Source of the DNA: Parabacteroides gordonii MS-1 = DSM 23371
GTDB lineage: Bacteria > Bacteroidota > Bacteroidia > Bacteroidales > Tannerellaceae
Length of the DNA stretch: 64,000 nucleotides
NCBI RefSeq assembly: GCF_000969825.1
Contig: NZ_KQ033919.1
Location: 424,030-488,029, forward strand
Direction: 5' to 3'
The notes below the pieces were generated by a model that did no database searches, had not been told where the DNA came from, and was given only the letters and a program-made list of their open reading frames with translations. Below are positions 51,919-61,502 of the stretch, piece after piece. The position numbers were made by a program, and so were the translations under genes. Position 1 is the first letter of the stretch. The number at the start of each line of letters is the position of its first letter.

Positions 51919-53331
51919 ATGGAAAAAGAGATCCTATATCAGAAAATAGCGAAAACAATCGCCTGGCAGATAAAGAACGGCGTGTGGAAAACAGGAGAGA
52001 AGCTGCCTTCCCTGCGCACTATCAGCCATGAAAACGGTGTCAGCCTGAATACGGCAATCCAGGCCTATTACGAACTGGAGAAGGACGGGTTCATTATCTC
52101 GCGTCCGAAGTCGGGATATGTTGTCAACTATAAACCGCTGCGTCTCTCGGCTCCTGCGACCACACAACCTCCGGTGCAGTTTGCCGGAAAAGAGGATGAA
52201 GACCTGATTGCCGAGGTCTATCATTCCATCGAAGATGTATCCATTACCCGCTTTTCCCTCGGGATACCGGAAGATGTACTGTTGCCTATCGCTAAACTCA
52301 ATAAGGAACTTACCCGTGCGATGTACTCCCTTCCGGGTAACGGCACCCGCTACGAAGACCCGCAAGGCAACATCCGGTTGAGGAAAGACATAGCCCGCTT
52401 CACTTATAACTGGAACGGGAACCTGACCGAAGACGACATCGTAACGACAACGGGCGTGACCAACGGCATCTCACTCGCCCTGTCCGTCACGACACAAAGA
52501 GGCGACACCATCGCCGTCGAAAGCCCTGTCTATTTCGGCATACTGCAACTGGCTACCAGCATGGGACTCCGTGTGCTGGAACTGCCGACAAACCCTGTTA
52601 CCGGGATCGACCCCGAGGCATTAAGGAAGGTACTGCCCCAAATAAATGTTTGCCTGCTTATCTGCAACTTTAGTAACCCGATGGGAAGCTGCATGCCTGA
52701 CGAACATAAAAAAGCGATCGTGCAGATGTTGTCGGAGCGGGATATACCATTGATCGAAGACGACCTCTACGGAGATGTCTTTTTCGGCCAATCGCGCCCC
52801 CGCCCGTGCAAGGCTTTCGATGAAGCGGGTGGTGTGCTATGGTGCGGTTCCGTGTCGAAAACGCTGGCACCCGGTTACCGGGTAGGCTGGATTGCCCCCG
52901 GTCGGTTCAAAGAAGCCGTTATCCGGCGGAAGCATATCCATCAGATATCCACGCCGACCCTTAACCAGGAAGCCATCGCCAACTTTATGGAAAACGATCG
53001 TTACGAGAACCATTTACGCAAACTACGCCATGAGCTGCATGGCAATAGCCTGCGTTTCATACAAGCGATTATGGATTATTTTCCCGATGATACCCGGTGC
53101 ATCACCCCGCAAGGAGGCTTTATGCTCTGGGTGGAGTTGGACAAAAGGATCGATACCGCGAACCTCTACCGCAGGGCTATGCAGGAGAAAATCAGTATCG
53201 CCCCCGGGCGCATGTTCACGTTGCAGGATCAGTTCAGGAACTGTATGCGCCTGAGTTACGGGCAACGTTGGAGCCCCCTTATCGAAGAACGCCTGAAGAT
53301 GTTGGGAGACATCATCCGGAAATCACTGTAA
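51919..53331 (+). CDS. MocR/GntR-type PLP-dependent regulator
   Basis: 470 residues from the ATG at 51919. An N-terminal GntR winged helix (about 5-72: KLPSLRTISHENGVSLNTA, RPKSGYVV) is fused to a class I aminotransferase domain with the PLP Lys in GSVSKTLAPGYRVGWI. MocR regulators sense PLP or amino-acid derivatives and usually control neighbouring genes. Here the neighbours are the EmrAB-type pump (divergent) and an aminotransferase (convergent, 9-base overlap of the 3' ends). Whether it regulates either is inference. Confidence 0.93.
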   Translation: MEKEILYQKIAKTIAWQIKNGVWKTGEKLPSLRTISHENGVSLNTAIQAYYELEKDGFIISRPKSGYVVNYKPLRLSAPATTQPPVQFAGKEDEDLIAEVYHSIEDVSITRFSLGIPEDVLLPIAKLNKELTRAMYSLPGNGTRYEDPQGNIRLRKDIARFTYNWNGNLTEDDIVTTTGVTNGISLALSVTTQRGDTIAVESPVYFGILQLATSMGLRVLELPTNPVTGIDPEALRKVLPQINVCLLICNFSNPMGSCMPDEHKKAIVQMLSERDIPLIEDDLYGDVFFGQSRPRPCKAFDEAGGVLWCGSVSKTLAPGYRVGWIAPGRFKEAVIRRKHIHQISTPTLNQEAIANFMENDRYENHLRKLRHELHGNSLRFIQAIMDYFPDDTRCITPQGGFMLWVELDKRIDTANLYRRAMQEKISIAPGRMFTLQDQFRNCMRLSYGQRWSPLIEERLKMLGDIIRKSL

Positions 53332-54522
53332 CCGGGCAATGTATTCCTTCACGACTTCGCCGATCACCTTGAGTCCTTTCTCTATCCTCTCTTCGGGCAT
53401 GTTGGAATAATTGATCCTGAACGTATTCTCCCTGTTCCCGTTCGGGAAAAAAGAGCCGCCGGGTACGAAGGCTATTTTCCTTTCGAGACAGCTCTCCAGT
53501 ATTTCACGTGCCGGAATACCTTCGGGAAGTTCTATCCAGGTAAATAAACCGCCTTCGGGATGCGTAAACTTTATATTCGCCGGGAAGTAAAGCTCTATGC
53601 ATCTGAGAGCTACGTCCCTGCGCTTTTTGTAGACCTCCACGATCCGTCCGATATGCTTGTCGATGTCGTACCGTTTCAGATATTCGGCGATGGTCATCTG
53701 GGCGATCGTGTTGCATTGCAGGTCTGTGCCCTGCTTGACCAGCACATATTTGCGGATAATATCCTTATCTCCGGCAATCCATCCGATCCGGAAGCCGGGA
53801 CAGAAAATCTTGGAGAAACTACCTGTACATAAAATATTCCCGTCCGTATCGAAAGACTTGACGGACGGCAGATGCTCCCCTTCAAACCTTAACTCGCCAT
53901 AGGGATTGTCTTCTATGACCGCGACGCTGTATTTCGACGATACTTCAGCCAGCTTCCTGCGTCTTTCCAGGCTCCATGTTTTTCCTGTGGGGTTCTGGAA
54001 AGTGGGGATCACATAGATCAGTTTTATGTTGGGAGTGCTACTTAACACCTCTTCGAGTGCCCCCATATCCATACCTTCTTCGTCCGTCGGGATCTCGATG
54101 AAATTACATCCGTAAGCCTTGAAGGCACTGATGGCGGCCAGGTAGGTCGGGCTTTCGCACAAGACGATGTCGCCCTCATCTAAAAAGACTTTTCCTGACA
54201 GGTCGAGGCCTTGCTGCGATCCGTGGGTTATGAGGATGTTATCTTTGTCGAAAGCCGTCCCCAAGCGTTCGTTCATCCGGGCGGCGATCCATTCCCTCAG
54301 CGGGGGACACCCCTCGGTGGTCGTATATTGAAGCGCTTTGGTACCCGCTTCTCTTAAAACGATCCGGTTTACTTCGTCGATCTCATTTATCGGGAAAAGT
54401 TCGGGAGCAGGTAAACCTCCTGCAAACGAAATGACCTCTTCGTGTTCCGTCACCTTCAGTATCTCTCTGATTTCCGATGCTTTTATATAAGACATCCTTT
54501 TTGCAAAACCTAACTTCATCAT
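53323..54522 (-). CDS. PLP-dependent aminotransferase (2-aminoadipate/aromatic type)
   Basis: 399 residues, fold type I. SFAGGLPAPELFPINEI is the substrate-side N-terminus; LITHGSQQGLDL, YVIPTFQNPTGKTW and CTGSFSKIFCPGFRIGWIAG (PLP Lys) are family motifs. It is close to LysN/2-aminoadipate transaminases and related enzymes with broad amino-acid specificity. Unlike its neighbour it has no DNA-binding domain. Its 3' end overlaps that of the MocR gene. Confidence 0.9.
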   Translation of the reverse strand: MMKLGFAKRMSYIKASEIREILKVTEHEEVISFAGGLPAPELFPINEIDEVNRIVLREAGTKALQYTTTEGCPPLREWIAARMNERLGTAFDKDNILITHGSQQGLDLSGKVFLDEGDIVLCESPTYLAAISAFKAYGCNFIEIPTDEEGMDMGALEEVLSSTPNIKLIYVIPTFQNPTGKTWSLERRRKLAEVSSKYSVAVIEDNPYGELRFEGEHLPSVKSFDTDGNILCTGSFSKIFCPGFRIGWIAGDKDIIRKYVLVKQGTDLQCNTIAQMTIAEYLKRYDIDKHIGRIVEVYKKRRDVALRCIELYFPANIKFTHPEGGLFTWIELPEGIPAREILESCLERKIAFVPGGSFFPNGNRENTFRINYSNMPEERIEKGLKVIGEVVKEYIARLQ

Positions 54523-54606
54523 CCTATTAAGTATTGTTGAGTATTAAATTGTTGCAAAGTAAAACAGAAAAAGGGGATGGAAACAGATATAAATTTTAAT
54601 ATATAA

Positions 54607-54636
54607 ACGGGTACAGATCAGTTGGCGTGTACCCGT
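54607..54636 (-). terminator. Terminator after the EamA transporter gene
   Basis: ACGGGTACA (54607-54615) pairs with TGTACCCGT (54628-54636); on the minus strand TTTATATATT follows, just after the stop at 54644. Confidence 0.7.
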
Positions 54637-54643
54637 ATGGCTG

Positions 54644-55567
54644 TCAGGCGGCTTTCTCTTTCTCCATATCTGCCCGGCTCTTACTCTGGGTCACCAGGTA
54701 AACGCCGACAAAGACAAGAGCGGCTGACAATACTTTTTGCAGCGAAAAGGTATCTTGTCCGACCATCACCGCAATCAATGACGCAATGATCGGTTGTATG
54801 TAGTTGTACATGCTAACCGTTGTAGGGCGGATGCGTTTTAAGGACATCGGTATCAGCAGATAAGGGATGAACGTTGCGCCGATCAGGACGAAGCAGATTG
54901 CACCTATCTCTTTCATATCGAATGCCTCCCGGTGAAAGGCAGGTGTTCCGGGTACATGTTGCCAGGTAAAGGGCAATAGCACAAGCGTAGAAAAGAGGAA
55001 CATCCATTTCATCATCGTTACGGCCGAATAGCGCAAACTTAATGGCTTGGATAATACGAGGTAAATAGAGTAGACGAAGCCGCTAACGATGATCATCAGG
55101 TTACCTTCCAGGCTGCTCGCCTGTCCCGTAGCATGGGTGGAAGCAAGGATCAGCGAGATACCTCCGCAACATCCGAGCAATACCCCGAAAGCCTTCATCT
55201 TTGTGATCGGCTCTTTCAGGATTATGGCCGCCAGCAACATGACGAAGATAGGAACCCCCGTTGCGATAATGGATGCATCGACAGGCGAAGTACGGTTCAG
55301 TCCGACGATAAACAATCCCTGGTTGATCCCGACACCGCAAAGAGCACATATAAAGAGCAAGCCGAGGTCTTTCATCGTCACCTTCTCCCGTTTTATAAAG
55401 AGCGAAGTGAGCCAGAATAACAGGCAGGCGGAGCTCATTCGCATGATCGTAAGTGCTTCAGGCTGTACATGGGAGGGCAACAGGTATTTGGAGATGGGCA
55501 TATTGATGGCGAACAATATGTTTGCGATCAGAATTAATATATGACCCTTTAATTTTTCCGTGTTCAT
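54644..55567 (-). CDS. EamA/DMT-family transporter
   Basis: 307 residues with ten hydrophobic helices in two EamA repeats. LLFICALCGVGINQGLFIVGLNRTSPVDASII and the equivalent second-repeat SLKRIRPTTVSMYNYIQPI are family-typical (the first is given only to mark the region near residue 90). It exports or imports a small metabolite such as an amino acid or a purine; the substrate is unknown. It lies upstream of the aminotransferase gene on the same strand, but a terminator separates them. Confidence 0.86.
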   Translation of the reverse strand: MNTEKLKGHILILIANILFAINMPISKYLLPSHVQPEALTIMRMSSACLLFWLTSLFIKREKVTMKDLGLLFICALCGVGINQGLFIVGLNRTSPVDASIIATGVPIFVMLLAAIILKEPITKMKAFGVLLGCCGGISLILASTHATGQASSLEGNLMIIVSGFVYSIYLVLSKPLSLRYSAVTMMKWMFLFSTLVLLPFTWQHVPGTPAFHREAFDMKEIGAICFVLIGATFIPYLLIPMSLKRIRPTTVSMYNYIQPIIASLIAVMVGQDTFSLQKVLSAALVFVGVYLVTQSKSRADMEKEKAA

Positions 55568-55640
55568 CGTCTTGCTGTTTTAATCCGGTACAAATGTAGC
55601 GATAATACTCACATATCCTTCTCTTTTCCCCGCCAGCTTG

Positions 55641-55725
55641 TCCGGAAAAGCATACCCCTTCTGAAACGGAAGCATGTACCCTCTTTCCGGAAAGGATGCG
55701 CCCTTTCTGAAAAAAGCATGTATGC
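55641..55725. repeat. Imperfect tandem repeat upstream of cutC
   Basis: Four units of about 21-24 bases with the pattern CCGGAAA or CTGAAA, then AGCATG-like, then CCCTT, begin near 55641, 55660, 55684 and 55705. They lie between the divergent EamA and CutC genes just upstream of the cutC promoter. Confidence 0.55.
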
Positions 55726-55761
55726 TTTACTATTTCGGTAGGCTGTCATATGAAAATATCG

Positions 55762-55769
55762 TATCTTTG
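55762..55769 (+). promoter_or_regulatory. -7 box of the cutC operon
   Basis: TATCTTTG, 24 bases before the ATG at 55793. A -33 TTTG at the usual spacing is not seen. Confidence 0.6.
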
Positions 55770-55792
55770 TATTGCGAACATTATAAAATAGA

Positions 55793-56536
55793 ATGTCTAT
55801 GAAATCAACCCGTATAATCGAGATCTGTGCCAACTCGGCACAAAGTTGTGTGGAGGCTGAAGCCGGAGGGGCTAAACGTGTGGAACTTTGCGCCGGGATA
55901 CCGGAAGGTGGAACCACTCCCAGTTATGGCGAAATCAAGACAGCCCAGGCACTGACCTCGTCGATCGATATAAATGTGATTATCCGTCCGCGTGGCGGTG
56001 ACTTTTTGTACACACCGGCGGAAATAGACGCCATGCTGCTGGATATTGAACTGTGCAAGCAGCTGAAAGTACACGGTGTCGTGTTCGGATGCCTGACCAA
56101 AGAGGGCGATATAGACGTTCCTCTGATGCGGAAGCTGATCGACGCGGCGAAACCTTTGTCCGTGACCTGCCATCGTGCCTTTGATGTCTGCCGCGATCCC
56201 TTCGCAGCCCTGGAGCAGTTGATAGAGCTGGGTTGCGACCGTATCCTGACATCCGGTCAGCAGTCGGATGCCGTGAAAGGTATTCCCCTGATCGCCGAAC
56301 TGGTGAAACGTGCCGACGGACGTATCATCATCATGCCGGGCTGTGGCGTACGCGAAAACAACGTTGCGCAGATTGAGGCGGAGACAGGTGCGAAGGAGTT
56401 CCATACCTCGGCACGCAGCATCGTATATAGTAAGATGGAATACCGCAACGAGAACGTCCCGATGGGTAGCAGCATCGTCTCGTCCGAGTTCGAGACTGTG
56501 GAGACGGACAGGAACAAAGTATCGGCTTACCTGTAA
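55793..56536 (+). CDS. cutC: Copper homeostasis protein CutC
   Basis: 247 residues (an in-frame ATG at 55799 is an alternative start), a TIM barrel. EICANSAQSCVEAEAGGAKRVELC, IIRPRGGDFLY, VFGCLTKEGDID, CHRAFDVC and LTSGQQSDA match the CutC family, including its conserved cysteines. Linked to copper tolerance in E. coli, but the biochemical role is unsettled. Followed after 6 bases by the DUF5916 gene, so the two are probably one operon. Confidence 0.95.
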   Translation: MSMKSTRIIEICANSAQSCVEAEAGGAKRVELCAGIPEGGTTPSYGEIKTAQALTSSIDINVIIRPRGGDFLYTPAEIDAMLLDIELCKQLKVHGVVFGCLTKEGDIDVPLMRKLIDAAKPLSVTCHRAFDVCRDPFAALEQLIELGCDRILTSGQQSDAVKGIPLIAELVKRADGRIIIMPGCGVRENNVAQIEAETGAKEFHTSARSIVYSKMEYRNENVPMGSSIVSSEFETVETDRNKVSAYL

Positions 56537-56542
56537 TGTGAA

Positions 56543-59206
56543 ATGAAAAACCGGTCGCCCTTTGTAGCCTTATTGTTGCTGTGCACTACCTTTTGTCATG
56601 CACAGCAGGACTCTATCGTCCCCTTCGAAAATGCTTACAAACGTACCTATACCATAACGAAGGTGGCGGGGGAGAGGCCGGTTATGGACGGCCGTCTGGA
56701 TGAAGACTTCTGGACGAAGCAGGGGGAATGGTCTGACCGTTTCGTCCAGATCATCCCTTATGAACGGCAATTCACCAATTCTCCTACCTATGTGAAGCTG
56801 TTCTACGATAATAAATATATCTACGTCGGTGTCTATTGCAAGGACATAAGGCCGGAGAAGATGAACCGTTTCATCGGGAACCGCGACGACAACAGCATGG
56901 GCGACCTGATCAGTGTGGCGTTCGATACCTACCATGATTACAGGGCGGCGCCCGAATTCAATATCAACCTGGGAGGAAACAAGACCGACCTGGTAGTCAC
57001 CGACAAACTCAATGTCAACCTGAGCTGGAATGCCGTCTGGGAAGGCAAGACACATATCGACCTGGCCGACTCGAGCTGGACGGCCGAATTGCGTATCCCG
57101 TTCAGCCAACTCCGGTATAACCAACTTTCCGACGACGGGATCTGGGGGCTGCATGTCCGCCGCATCATCCGCCGCAACAACGAAGTGCAGAACTGGAGTA
57201 TGATCCCTCTGAAGAACAACGGACATGTTTTCTCTTTCGGGGAGATGCACGGGATGACGGACTTGCCCAAACCAAGAGGTATCGAGTTCCTTCCTTACGT
57301 GATGGGGAAATACCGGAACGAACCGAAGATACCCGGAAGCCCCTACCAGAAAGGGCATAGCTGGGGAGGCAATGTCGGGCTGGACGCCAAATTTGCCTTG
57401 TCTGATTTTACGCTCGACTTGACGATCAACCCGGATTACGGCCAGGTGGAGCTCGACCCCTCGGTGATGAACCTGACCGCCTACGAGACTTTTTACGACG
57501 AGAAACGTCCTTTCTTCCTCGAAGGGAAACATATCCTGGACTTCGCCAACGGCAGCGATATGATGTTTTATACCCGCCGCATCGGAGCAGCCCCTTCGTA
57601 TAGCCCCGATGGGATAGACAATATAAACAGCTTTGCCGACAGCAAGGAGAATGTGCCTATCATCGGCGCCCTGAAGCTGACAGGGACGAACCGGCAAGGG
57701 GTGACGGTGGGAGTGGTACAAAGCGTAACCGCCCGTTCGTCCGCCAAAGTGACCCGTAACGGCGCGGAAGATGTGGAAGTGGTTGAACCCCTGACGAATT
57801 ACACGGTTGCCCGTGTGCAGAAAAACTGGAAAGGGAACAGCCTGCTGGGGGGAATGGTTACGTCCGTCAACCGTGCCCTGGATCAGCCTTACCTCGAAGA
57901 TTTCATGGTACGCAATGCCTTTACCGCCGGGATCGACTTCACACAGTATTTCAAGAACCGGCTTTATTATATCGATATGAAAGGGATGTTCAGCTCCCTT
58001 AGTGGCAGCAAAGAAGCGATTGCCCTGCGGCAGATGAGCCCGGTTCATTATTACCAGCGGGCGTCTGCTTCCGATTATCTGGGTGTCGATCCGGATCGCC
58101 GTTCCCTGAACGGGACAGGCGGATATGTGAAAGCCGGACGGAAAGGAAACGCGAAATGGGCTTTCTCCGAAACATTCAGTTGGTCGTCTCCCGGCTTCGA
58201 CCTCAATGATATGGGATATATGAAAGAGGCGGACAACCGGACGAATGAGTCGGAAGTGGCTTATCGCCAGACCAATATCTGGAAGATGTTCCGCTATAAT
58301 GCTTTCACGCTGACACAGAAAAACCAGTGGGATTACGGAGGCAATCCGTTCAGCAACGACCTGGCTCTCCGCTGGCAGAGCATGACGATGAACCGGTATG
58401 AAATGGATATGAAGGAGACGTTCGTATGGAATCGCCTCGACAGCCGTATGCTTCGCGGAGGCCCTGATATGCGTCTCGATCCTTACTTCCAGACTTCCGT
58501 CAAAGTCAATACGGATAAGGCCAAACGGGTGATGTTCATGCTTAAATATGAAGGCAATCACAATCTCGACGGCTATAACCGTTTCAATACGCTGATGCCG
58601 AGCCTGACTTTCCGTTTGGGCAACCATGTCTATCTGTCGGGGCAGGTGGATTATGCCTGGAACACGGACAATATGCAGTATGTCGGGACGCTGAAGTCGT
58701 CGAAAGGCCTGTTTACCCAAAATGACCCGTCCCTGCTTTACCTGATGGGGCATATGGAGCAGAAAACGTATGGGCTGACTATGAAGTTGCAGGTGAATGT
58801 GACTCCCGATATCTCCATCCAGTTCTACGGCTCTCCGTTTACCTCTACAGCGAAGTTCAGCGACTTTAAGGAAGCGGCCGATACCCGGTCGCATACGTAC
58901 GACAAGCGCTTCCATGTCTTTACCCCGGATGAGATCAGCTATGCGGATGGCGTCTATGCGATAAAGAACGGCAACTGGGAGGCTTCGTTTGCGAACCCCG
59001 ATTTCAGTTTCAATGAGTTTCGTTCCAACCTGGTGGCACGCTGGGAGTATCTGCCGGGTTCCACTCTTTACTTTGTGTGGGAACACCGGATGTCGAACCA
59101 GGACAACCGGATGGTAAGCGGCTGGGGGAACAACCTCGACCGGATGTTCGGCCTTCCGGCAACCAATACTTTTATGCTGAAGATGAATTACTGGTTCAAT
59201 TTATAA
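56543..59206 (+). CDS. DUF5916 outer-membrane protein with CBM9-like domain
   Basis: 887 residues with a signal peptide (ending HAQQD). The N-terminal domain (about 40-235) is a family-9 carbohydrate-binding-like fold: PVMDGRLDEDFW, FYDNKYIYVGVYCKD, WTAELRIPFSQLRY. The rest is the DUF5916 barrel: FALSDFTLDLTINPDYGQVE, DPSVMNLTAYETFYDEKRPFFLEG and FYTRRIG are typical; it ends in an aromatic strand (MNYWFNL). Envelope location is firm, function unknown. The opposite strand is open for 838 codons over this gene, a shadow of its codon use. Confidence 0.92.
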   Translation: MKNRSPFVALLLLCTTFCHAQQDSIVPFENAYKRTYTITKVAGERPVMDGRLDEDFWTKQGEWSDRFVQIIPYERQFTNSPTYVKLFYDNKYIYVGVYCKDIRPEKMNRFIGNRDDNSMGDLISVAFDTYHDYRAAPEFNINLGGNKTDLVVTDKLNVNLSWNAVWEGKTHIDLADSSWTAELRIPFSQLRYNQLSDDGIWGLHVRRIIRRNNEVQNWSMIPLKNNGHVFSFGEMHGMTDLPKPRGIEFLPYVMGKYRNEPKIPGSPYQKGHSWGGNVGLDAKFALSDFTLDLTINPDYGQVELDPSVMNLTAYETFYDEKRPFFLEGKHILDFANGSDMMFYTRRIGAAPSYSPDGIDNINSFADSKENVPIIGALKLTGTNRQGVTVGVVQSVTARSSAKVTRNGAEDVEVVEPLTNYTVARVQKNWKGNSLLGGMVTSVNRALDQPYLEDFMVRNAFTAGIDFTQYFKNRLYYIDMKGMFSSLSGSKEAIALRQMSPVHYYQRASASDYLGVDPDRRSLNGTGGYVKAGRKGNAKWAFSETFSWSSPGFDLNDMGYMKEADNRTNESEVAYRQTNIWKMFRYNAFTLTQKNQWDYGGNPFSNDLALRWQSMTMNRYEMDMKETFVWNRLDSRMLRGGPDMRLDPYFQTSVKVNTDKAKRVMFMLKYEGNHNLDGYNRFNTLMPSLTFRLGNHVYLSGQVDYAWNTDNMQYVGTLKSSKGLFTQNDPSLLYLMGHMEQKTYGLTMKLQVNVTPDISIQFYGSPFTSTAKFSDFKEAADTRSHTYDKRFHVFTPDEISYADGVYAIKNGNWEASFANPDFSFNEFRSNLVARWEYLPGSTLYFVWEHRMSNQDNRMVSGWGNNLDRMFGLPATNTFMLKMNYWFNL

Positions 59207-59238
59207 CCCCATATCTTCTTCCTTATATATATTATCCG

Positions 59239-59246
59239 TATCTTTA
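59239..59246 (+). promoter_or_regulatory. Possible -7 box of the pspC-uvrB unit
   Basis: TATCTTTA, one mismatch from TAnnTTTG, 20 bases before the ATG at 59267. Confidence 0.35.
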
Positions 59247-59266
59247 CGAAACTAAAAAGACAAATC

Positions 59267-59467
59267 ATGGAAGAAGGACCTAAAAAACTGACCCGTTCGA
59301 ATAACGGTATGATTGCCGGTGTATGCGCCGGCATAGCGGATTACTTCGATTTAGACCCAACGCTGGTTCGTGTCGGATATATCCTGTTGAGTCTGTTTAC
59401 GATGTTTTCCGGAGTGATAGCCTATTTTATCCTTTGGTTGGTAATACCTAAAAAGACTTTTTATTAA
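59267..59467 (+). CDS. PspC domain protein
   Basis: 66 residues, a bare PspC domain: NGMIAGVCAGIADYFDLDPT, then the hydrophobic helix LVRVGYILLSLFTMFSGV and a second hydrophobic part. Related proteins sit in the inner membrane and take part in the envelope stress response, though here none of the other psp genes is present. It lies 2 bases before uvrB. Confidence 0.92.
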   Translation: MEEGPKKLTRSNNGMIAGVCAGIADYFDLDPTLVRVGYILLSLFTMFSGVIAYFILWLVIPKKTFY

Positions 59468-59469
59468 GA

Positions 59470-61488
59470 ATGAACTTTGAATTATCATCACCATTCAGCC
59501 CTACGGGAGACCAGCCGGAAGCAATAGCGGCACTGACCGAGGGCATCGAGAGTGGTGTGCCTTTCCAGACGCTCCTCGGGGTGACAGGTTCCGGAAAGAC
59601 ATTTACTATTGCCAATGTGATCAAGGAGGTGCAACGGCCTACTTTGATACTAAGTCATAATAAAACACTTGCTGCACAGTTGTATAGCGAGTTTAAAGCT
59701 TTCTTCCCCAACAATGCGGTAGAATATTTCGTTTCCTACTACGATTATTATCAGCCGGAGGCTTATCTGCCTTCTTCCGATACCTATATCGAGAAGGATT
59801 TGCAGATCAATGAAGAGATAGACAAGCTCCGTCTCCGTACCACGGCTTCTTTGTTGTCGGGGAGAAAGGATGTGATCGTGGTGTCTTCCGTCTCCTGTTT
59901 GTATGGTATGGCGGATCCGACAGCCTTCGCCGAGAAGGTGACCCATCTGGAAAAAGGGATGCAGATCGACCGCGACAGGTTATTGCGGCGGTTTGTTGAT
60001 GCACTGTATGTAAACAACAAACTGGAGTTCAATAGCGGCTGCTTCCGTGTGAACGGGGATACGGTCGATATATTCCCGGCTATCGAAACATTCGACGGCG
60101 TGGCTTACCGGATAGAATTCTGGGGCGATGAGATCGACCGCCTGTCTTCCTTCGATCCGAAAACGGGGCAGGAGATAGACGAACAGGACGAACTGAATAT
60201 CTATCCGACCAACTTGTTCGTCACTACCCAGGAACGCATCAACGCTGCTATCGGTCAGATCGACGTCGACCTCGGCACACAGGTGAACTTCCTGAAAGAG
60301 ATAGGCAAGCATTACGAAGCGAAGCGCTTGTACGAACGTGTCACTTTCGACCTGGAAATGATCCGTGAGCTGGGTCATTGTTCGGGTATCGAGAACTATT
60401 CCCGTTACTTCGACGGGCGTGGAGCGGGCGATCGTCCTTACTGCCTGCTCGATTATTTCCCGAAGGATTTCCTGTTGGTGGTCGATGAAAGCCATGTGAC
60501 GATCCCTCAGATACGTGCTATGTACGGTGGCGACTATTCACGAAAGAAGAACCTGGTGGAATATGGTTTCCGCCTGCCTGCCGCGATGGATAACCGTCCG
60601 CTGATGTTCGATGAGTTCGAGTCGCTTACCCCGCTGGCCATTTATGTGAGTGCGACGCCTGCCGATTACGAGTTGGAGAAGAGCGAAGGGATCGTGGTAG
60701 ACCAGGTGATCCGCCCGACCGGACTTCTCGACCCGATTATCGAAGTGCGCCCGACCCTGAACCAGATCGACGACCTGATGGAAGAGATCACCCAGCGTTC
60801 GGCAGTCGACGAGCGTGTGCTGGTGACAACCCTTACCAAACGCATGGCGGAGGAACTGACTTCTTACCTGACCCGTATGGGAATACGTTGTAACTATATC
60901 CATAGCGATGTCGATACCCTGGAACGTATCCAGATCATGGATGACTTGCGCAAGGGGCTTTTTGATGTCCTGATCGGCGTCAACCTGCTTCGTGAGGGAC
61001 TCGACTTGCCGGAAGTTTCGTTGGTCGCTATCCTCGATGCCGACAAAGAGGGCTTCCTTCGTTCGCACCGTTCGCTGACACAGACCGCCGGACGTGCCGC
61101 CCGTAACGTGAACGGGAAGGTGATCTTCTACGGCGATAAGATAACCGATAGTATGCGCCTGACGATGGACGAAACGACCCGTCGCCGGGAAAAGCAGCTG
61201 GCCTACAACGAACTGCATGGTATCACGCCTAAGCAGGTGATTAAGAATAGTGTCTCTCTGCTGGGAGAAAAGCAGGCTACCGCCGAACCGTATGCTTATA
61301 TCGAACCGGAACCAAGCTTGGTGGCCGATCCTGTTGTTAAGTATATGAGCCGTCCGCAGCTTGAAAAAGCCATCGAGCGTACGAAGAAACAAATGACCGA
61401 AGCAGCCAAAAAGCTCGACTTCCTCGAAGCCGCCCAGTTCAGGGATGAGTTGATCAAATTGGAAGATCAGTTGAAAACAAAAGCGTAG
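59470..61488 (+). CDS. uvrB: Excinuclease ABC subunit B
   Basis: 672 residues. Walker A GVTGSGKT at 37-44, the DNA-binding beta-hairpin region YYDYYQPEAYLP, the helicase DESH-type motif VVDESHVT, GVNLLREGLDLPEVSLVAI and QTAGRAARNVNGKVI, and the C-terminal UVR motif (about 630-665) for UvrC/UvrA contact. It loads onto damaged DNA with UvrA and positions UvrC for nucleotide excision repair. No SOS box was identified. Confidence 0.98.
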   Translation: MNFELSSPFSPTGDQPEAIAALTEGIESGVPFQTLLGVTGSGKTFTIANVIKEVQRPTLILSHNKTLAAQLYSEFKAFFPNNAVEYFVSYYDYYQPEAYLPSSDTYIEKDLQINEEIDKLRLRTTASLLSGRKDVIVVSSVSCLYGMADPTAFAEKVTHLEKGMQIDRDRLLRRFVDALYVNNKLEFNSGCFRVNGDTVDIFPAIETFDGVAYRIEFWGDEIDRLSSFDPKTGQEIDEQDELNIYPTNLFVTTQERINAAIGQIDVDLGTQVNFLKEIGKHYEAKRLYERVTFDLEMIRELGHCSGIENYSRYFDGRGAGDRPYCLLDYFPKDFLLVVDESHVTIPQIRAMYGGDYSRKKNLVEYGFRLPAAMDNRPLMFDEFESLTPLAIYVSATPADYELEKSEGIVVDQVIRPTGLLDPIIEVRPTLNQIDDLMEEITQRSAVDERVLVTTLTKRMAEELTSYLTRMGIRCNYIHSDVDTLERIQIMDDLRKGLFDVLIGVNLLREGLDLPEVSLVAILDADKEGFLRSHRSLTQTAGRAARNVNGKVIFYGDKITDSMRLTMDETTRRREKQLAYNELHGITPKQVIKNSVSLLGEKQATAEPYAYIEPEPSLVADPVVKYMSRPQLEKAIERTKKQMTEAAKKLDFLEAAQFRDELIKLEDQLKTKA

Positions 61489-61502
61489 AAAGAAATGATC
61501 CT

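Noticed and set aside
56570-59086. 838-codon open frame on the minus strand
   Set aside because: It lies wholly antisense to the DUF5916 gene, which has signal peptide, domain motifs and good context. The translation is rich in His, Arg and Ile without family motifs, as expected from the codon bias of the plus-strand gene.
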